From the NCBI GenBank assembly GCA_014238935.1, contig JABAAD010000026.1:1-8004 (forward strand): DNA of 8,004 nt, written 5' to 3'. Source of the stretch: Alphaproteobacteria bacterium (lineage in GTDB: Bacteria > Pseudomonadota > Alphaproteobacteria > JABSOH01 > JABAAW01). Below the pieces are notes generated by a model. It saw nothing but the letters and a program-made list of their open reading frames with translations. It was not told where the DNA came from and ran no database searches. A program made the translations under genes and the position numbers. This document shows positions 6,289-8,004 of this stretch, piece after piece (the stretch's first letter is position 1; each line of letters starts with the position of its first letter).

Positions 6289-7325
6289 GACAAAAGGGAA
6301 AGCGCGCCTTGCTGTTGTGCGGGCATGGCAGCAGGGATGCGGGGGCGGTGGAAGAGTTCGGCGTGTTGGCAGCGACGATGAAAAGGCACGCTTTGGAAAA
6401 AAACTTTCTCTACGAGTGTTTCGCCCACGGATTTTTGGAGTTTGCTCGTCCTACTTTGGGCGAGGCTTTGGACGCCTTGCGCGCTCAGGGAGTAAGCAGG
6501 GTTGATGCTTTGCCGGGAATGTTGCTGGCGGCGGGGCATGCGAAGAACGACATTCCTGCCTTGTTGCGCGCCTACGAGCAGAAGCATGGCGTAGCGATTC
6601 GCTACGGACGACCGTTGGGGGTGGATGCGCGCATGCTTTCGGCTGCGGCGCAGCGTGTTCGAGAGGCGATGGCGGGGGTGGGGGCGGACAGCCTTGAGGC
6701 TCGGCATGGGACATTGCTGGTTGTCGTGGGTCGGGGTTCTTCGGACCCTGATGCGAACGGCGATGTTGCGAAGTTGATGCGAGTTTTGTGGGAGTCGTTG
6801 GGTTTCGGGTGGGGAATCGTTGCTTATTCGGGAGTGACTTTTCCGCTTGTTGCGCCTGCGTTGGAGCGCGCTGCAAAGCTGGGTTTCGGGAGGGTTGTCG
6901 TCTTTCCGTATTTTTTGTTTTGCGGAGTTTTGATCGATCGCATCTATCGGGCGGCGGACGAGGCAGCATCGAAGTTTCGTGACATTGTGTTTGCGAAGGC
7001 GCGCTATTTGGATTGTCAGGAGGATGTTGTCGCTACCTTTATGGCGCGCGCCGAGGAGATCGAAACGGGAGACGGAGCGATGATGAACTGCGGATTATGC
7101 AAGTATCGAGAGCGGGTGGTGGGCTTCGAGGCGGAGCAAGGCGCTGCGCAGGAGAGCCATCATCATCATGTCGAGGGAGTTGGGGTAGGAAAAGAATCTC
7201 ATAACCATAACCATAACCATGCCCATACTCATAACCATGCTCATGCTAATTCTCATACTCATGCTCATGCGTTGTATCCGCATGCGGATCATCCTTTGGG
7301 GTCGAAGACTTTGGGGAGTGGGTGA
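6285..7325 (+). CDS. cbiX: Long-form sirohydrochlorin cobaltochelatase CbiX with MxCxxC motif and His-rich tail
   Basis: Type II chelatase that inserts cobalt (or, in some relatives, iron) into sirohydrochlorin during B12 or siroheme synthesis. The 346-residue product has two CbiX-like halves. The N-terminal half has LLCGHGSRDAG with His14, CFAHGFLEFARP, and MLLAAGHAKNDIP with His85, the two family metal/catalytic His positions. The C-terminal half has VVGRGSSDPDAN and VVVFPYFLFCGVLIDRIY, where the catalytic His is replaced, as expected for the second domain. Next comes MNCGLC (267-272), an MxCxxC motif that binds a 4Fe-4S cluster in the Bacillus megaterium enzyme, and then a tail with 17 His between about residues 290 and 335, mostly alternating with Asn, Ala or Thr. 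The tail ends YPHADHPLGSKTL. The GTG start overlaps the lapA stop. Metal choice (cobalt versus iron) is not proved by the sequence. Confidence 0.92.
   Translation: MRQKGKRALLLCGHGSRDAGAVEEFGVLAATMKRHALEKNFLYECFAHGFLEFARPTLGEALDALRAQGVSRVDALPGMLLAAGHAKNDIPALLRAYEQKHGVAIRYGRPLGVDARMLSAAAQRVREAMAGVGADSLEARHGTLLVVVGRGSSDPDANGDVAKLMRVLWESLGFGWGIVAYSGVTFPLVAPALERAAKLGFGRVVVFPYFLFCGVLIDRIYRAADEAASKFRDIVFAKARYLDCQEDVVATFMARAEEIETGDGAMMNCGLCKYRERVVGFEAEQGAAQESHHHHVEGVGVGKESHNHNHNHAHTHNHAHANSHTHAHALYPHADHPLGSKTLGSG
7158..7292 (+). repeat. CAT/CAC-type histidine-codon repeat tract in cbiX
   Basis: Four consecutive CAT codons (about 7168-7179) and then, from about 7199, a degenerate hexamer tract in which CAT alternates with AAC, GCT/GCC or ACT codons. 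It encodes the His-rich tail of the chelatase. All 17 His codons use CAT, so the tract is locally C/A/T-rich inside an otherwise very G-rich stretch. Such tracts expand and shrink easily and are thought to store or hand over metal ions. Confidence 0.75.
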
Positions 7326-7331
7326 GGGAGG

Positions 7332-7886
7332 ATGTTTCGGGTTGTTGTGCGGGTAGTCTTAGGGGGGGTTGCGTTGGTGTTTGCGGGATGTAGCGAGGAG
7401 AGTGGTAGAGGTAGAAATGTGGGGGATGGGGATGCGTTTCTTGTGGGTATTGCGGAGGTTGTAGACGGGGATTCGTTGACCTTGGGGGGAGAGGAGGTTC
7501 GGCTGTTGGGGATCGATGCGCCTGAGTACGGTCAGATTTGCGGCGAGGGTGAGAAGATTTGGCGATGTGGAGAGGTTGCAAAAAAAATGTTGGAGGAGAT
7601 GTTGGCGGGGATGTTGGAGGGAGCGGTGAGGGGTCGAGAGGTAAGGTGTGCGTTGTTGTTTCGAGACGCGCATGCGCGCTGGCTGTCGCGCTGTTTTGTC
7701 GGGGAGGAGGATTTGGCAAAGATGATGGTTGAGGGGGGGATGGCGATTGCGACGAGCAAGGAGTATCGGTTGTCGATGCGTGTTGCGAAGGGGGAGAGGC
7801 GGGGCATTTGGGGAGGGTGTTTGGAGAAGCCGGAGCGGTGGCGAAAGGGAAGACATAAGGGAGTGGGAAGGTGTTGGCATCGGTGA
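7332..7886 (+). CDS. Thermonuclease (SNase/TNase-like) family protein, predicted lipoprotein
   Basis: A 184-residue protein with a short hydrophobic leader (residues 4-18) ending FAGC, so Cys20 could be lipidated and the nuclease would then face the periplasm. The staphylococcal nuclease-like barrel starts at AEVVDGDSLTLGGEEVRLLG. The catalytic set can be read from the pattern: Arg57 (RLLGIDAPE), Asp62, Glu65 and Arg116 (DAHARWLSR), equal to Arg35, Asp40, Glu43 and Arg87 of the S. aureus enzyme. The later FVGEEDLAKMMVEGGMAIA and KGERRGIWGG blocks also match the family. It is therefore probably an active Ca-dependent nuclease. The C-terminal 25 residues are basic. The ATG lies 6 bases after the cbiX stop in the same frame; GGGAGG directly abuts it, so GTG at 7347 is an alternative start. 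Codons are extremely G-rich. Substrate and role beside cbiX are unknown. Confidence 0.85.
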   Translation: MFRVVVRVVLGGVALVFAGCSEESGRGRNVGDGDAFLVGIAEVVDGDSLTLGGEEVRLLGIDAPEYGQICGEGEKIWRCGEVAKKMLEEMLAGMLEGAVRGREVRCALLFRDAHARWLSRCFVGEEDLAKMMVEGGMAIATSKEYRLSMRVAKGERRGIWGGCLEKPERWRKGRHKGVGRCWHR

Positions 7887-7952
7887 GGGAAGTGTGTATA
7901 TTGGGGAGACGGAGAGAGTGGGGATGGGGCTGTTTTGAGAGGAGATTGTCAA

Positions 7953-8004
7953 ATGGCTGAGTTTGATACGATGTTTGACCGATTCATTTTTGTCGACTGG
8001 AGCG
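7953..8004 (+). CDS. Start of an unidentified gene, truncated by window end
   Basis: An ATG at 7953 is preceded by a good ribosome site, AGAGGAGA at 7938-7945, with a spacing of 7 bases. Seventeen complete codons are visible and encode MAEFDTMFDRFIFVDWS; the frame is open to the window end. A hydrophobic strand followed by an acidic residue (FIFVDWS) would suit the first strand of an RNase H-like or similar alpha/beta fold, but 17 residues are too few to name a family. It lies 66 bases after the nuclease gene and may belong to the same transcript. The 66 bases between (7887-7952) are purine-rich and show no hairpin or clear promoter. Confidence 0.6.
   Translation, partial: MAEFDTMFDRFIFVDWS

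Noticed and set aside
5715..6707. 330-codon minus-strand open frame across ihfB, lapA and cbiX
   Set aside because: It spans three recognisable + strand genes, is Arg/Ser/Thr/Pro-rich with no domain, and is explained by GC-rich antisense codon structure.
7195..7290. CRISPR-like or satellite repeat
   Set aside because: The units are degenerate 6-base His-codon repeats within an intact coding frame, without spacers.

Overview
The window looks like a piece of a moderately GC-rich alphaproteobacterial chromosome. The main reasons are the phosphate permease subunits, which have the extended N-terminal regions typical of that class (a DUF3333-like periplasmic insert in PstA and a shortened DUF3708-like lead in PstC), and the ihfB-lapA gene pair. 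The order cannot be fixed from this sequence. Every credible gene is on the + strand, coding density is very high, and no stretch over about 80 bases between genes is left unexplained. No RNA gene, insertion sequence, CRISPR array or phage gene was seen.

Left half (1-5602): the end of pstS, then pstC, pstA, pstB and phoU form a classical high-affinity phosphate uptake operon with tight spacing or overlaps. PstS binds phosphate in the periplasm, PstC and PstA form the membrane channel, PstB hydrolyses ATP, and PhoU signals phosphate status. The next gene is not phoB but cobK (precorrin-6A reductase), which starts at a TTG overlapping the phoU stop, so a vitamin B12 gene is translationally joined to the phosphate operon.

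Right half (5603-8004): after a 77-base gap with a plausible sigma70-type promoter come ihfB (integration host factor beta), a small LapA-domain membrane protein, a CbiX-type sirohydrochlorin chelatase with an MxCxxC motif and a His-rich tail, a lipoprotein-like thermonuclease (SNase) homologue, and the first 17 codons of another gene. Two B12 genes (cobK, cbiX) therefore sit on either side of the housekeeping ihfB-lapA pair.

The most striking large-scale signal is compositional. The + strand is C-rich through the pst-cobK half and becomes strongly G-rich from about 5610-5640 onward, although gene direction does not change. This could mark a replication-strand switch or a junction between segments with different histories. 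I did not find a clearly novel multi-gene system. The best leads are the skew flip, the phoU-cobK coupling, and the cbiX-nuclease arrangement, in which the two genes share a frame and are separated by one TGA.
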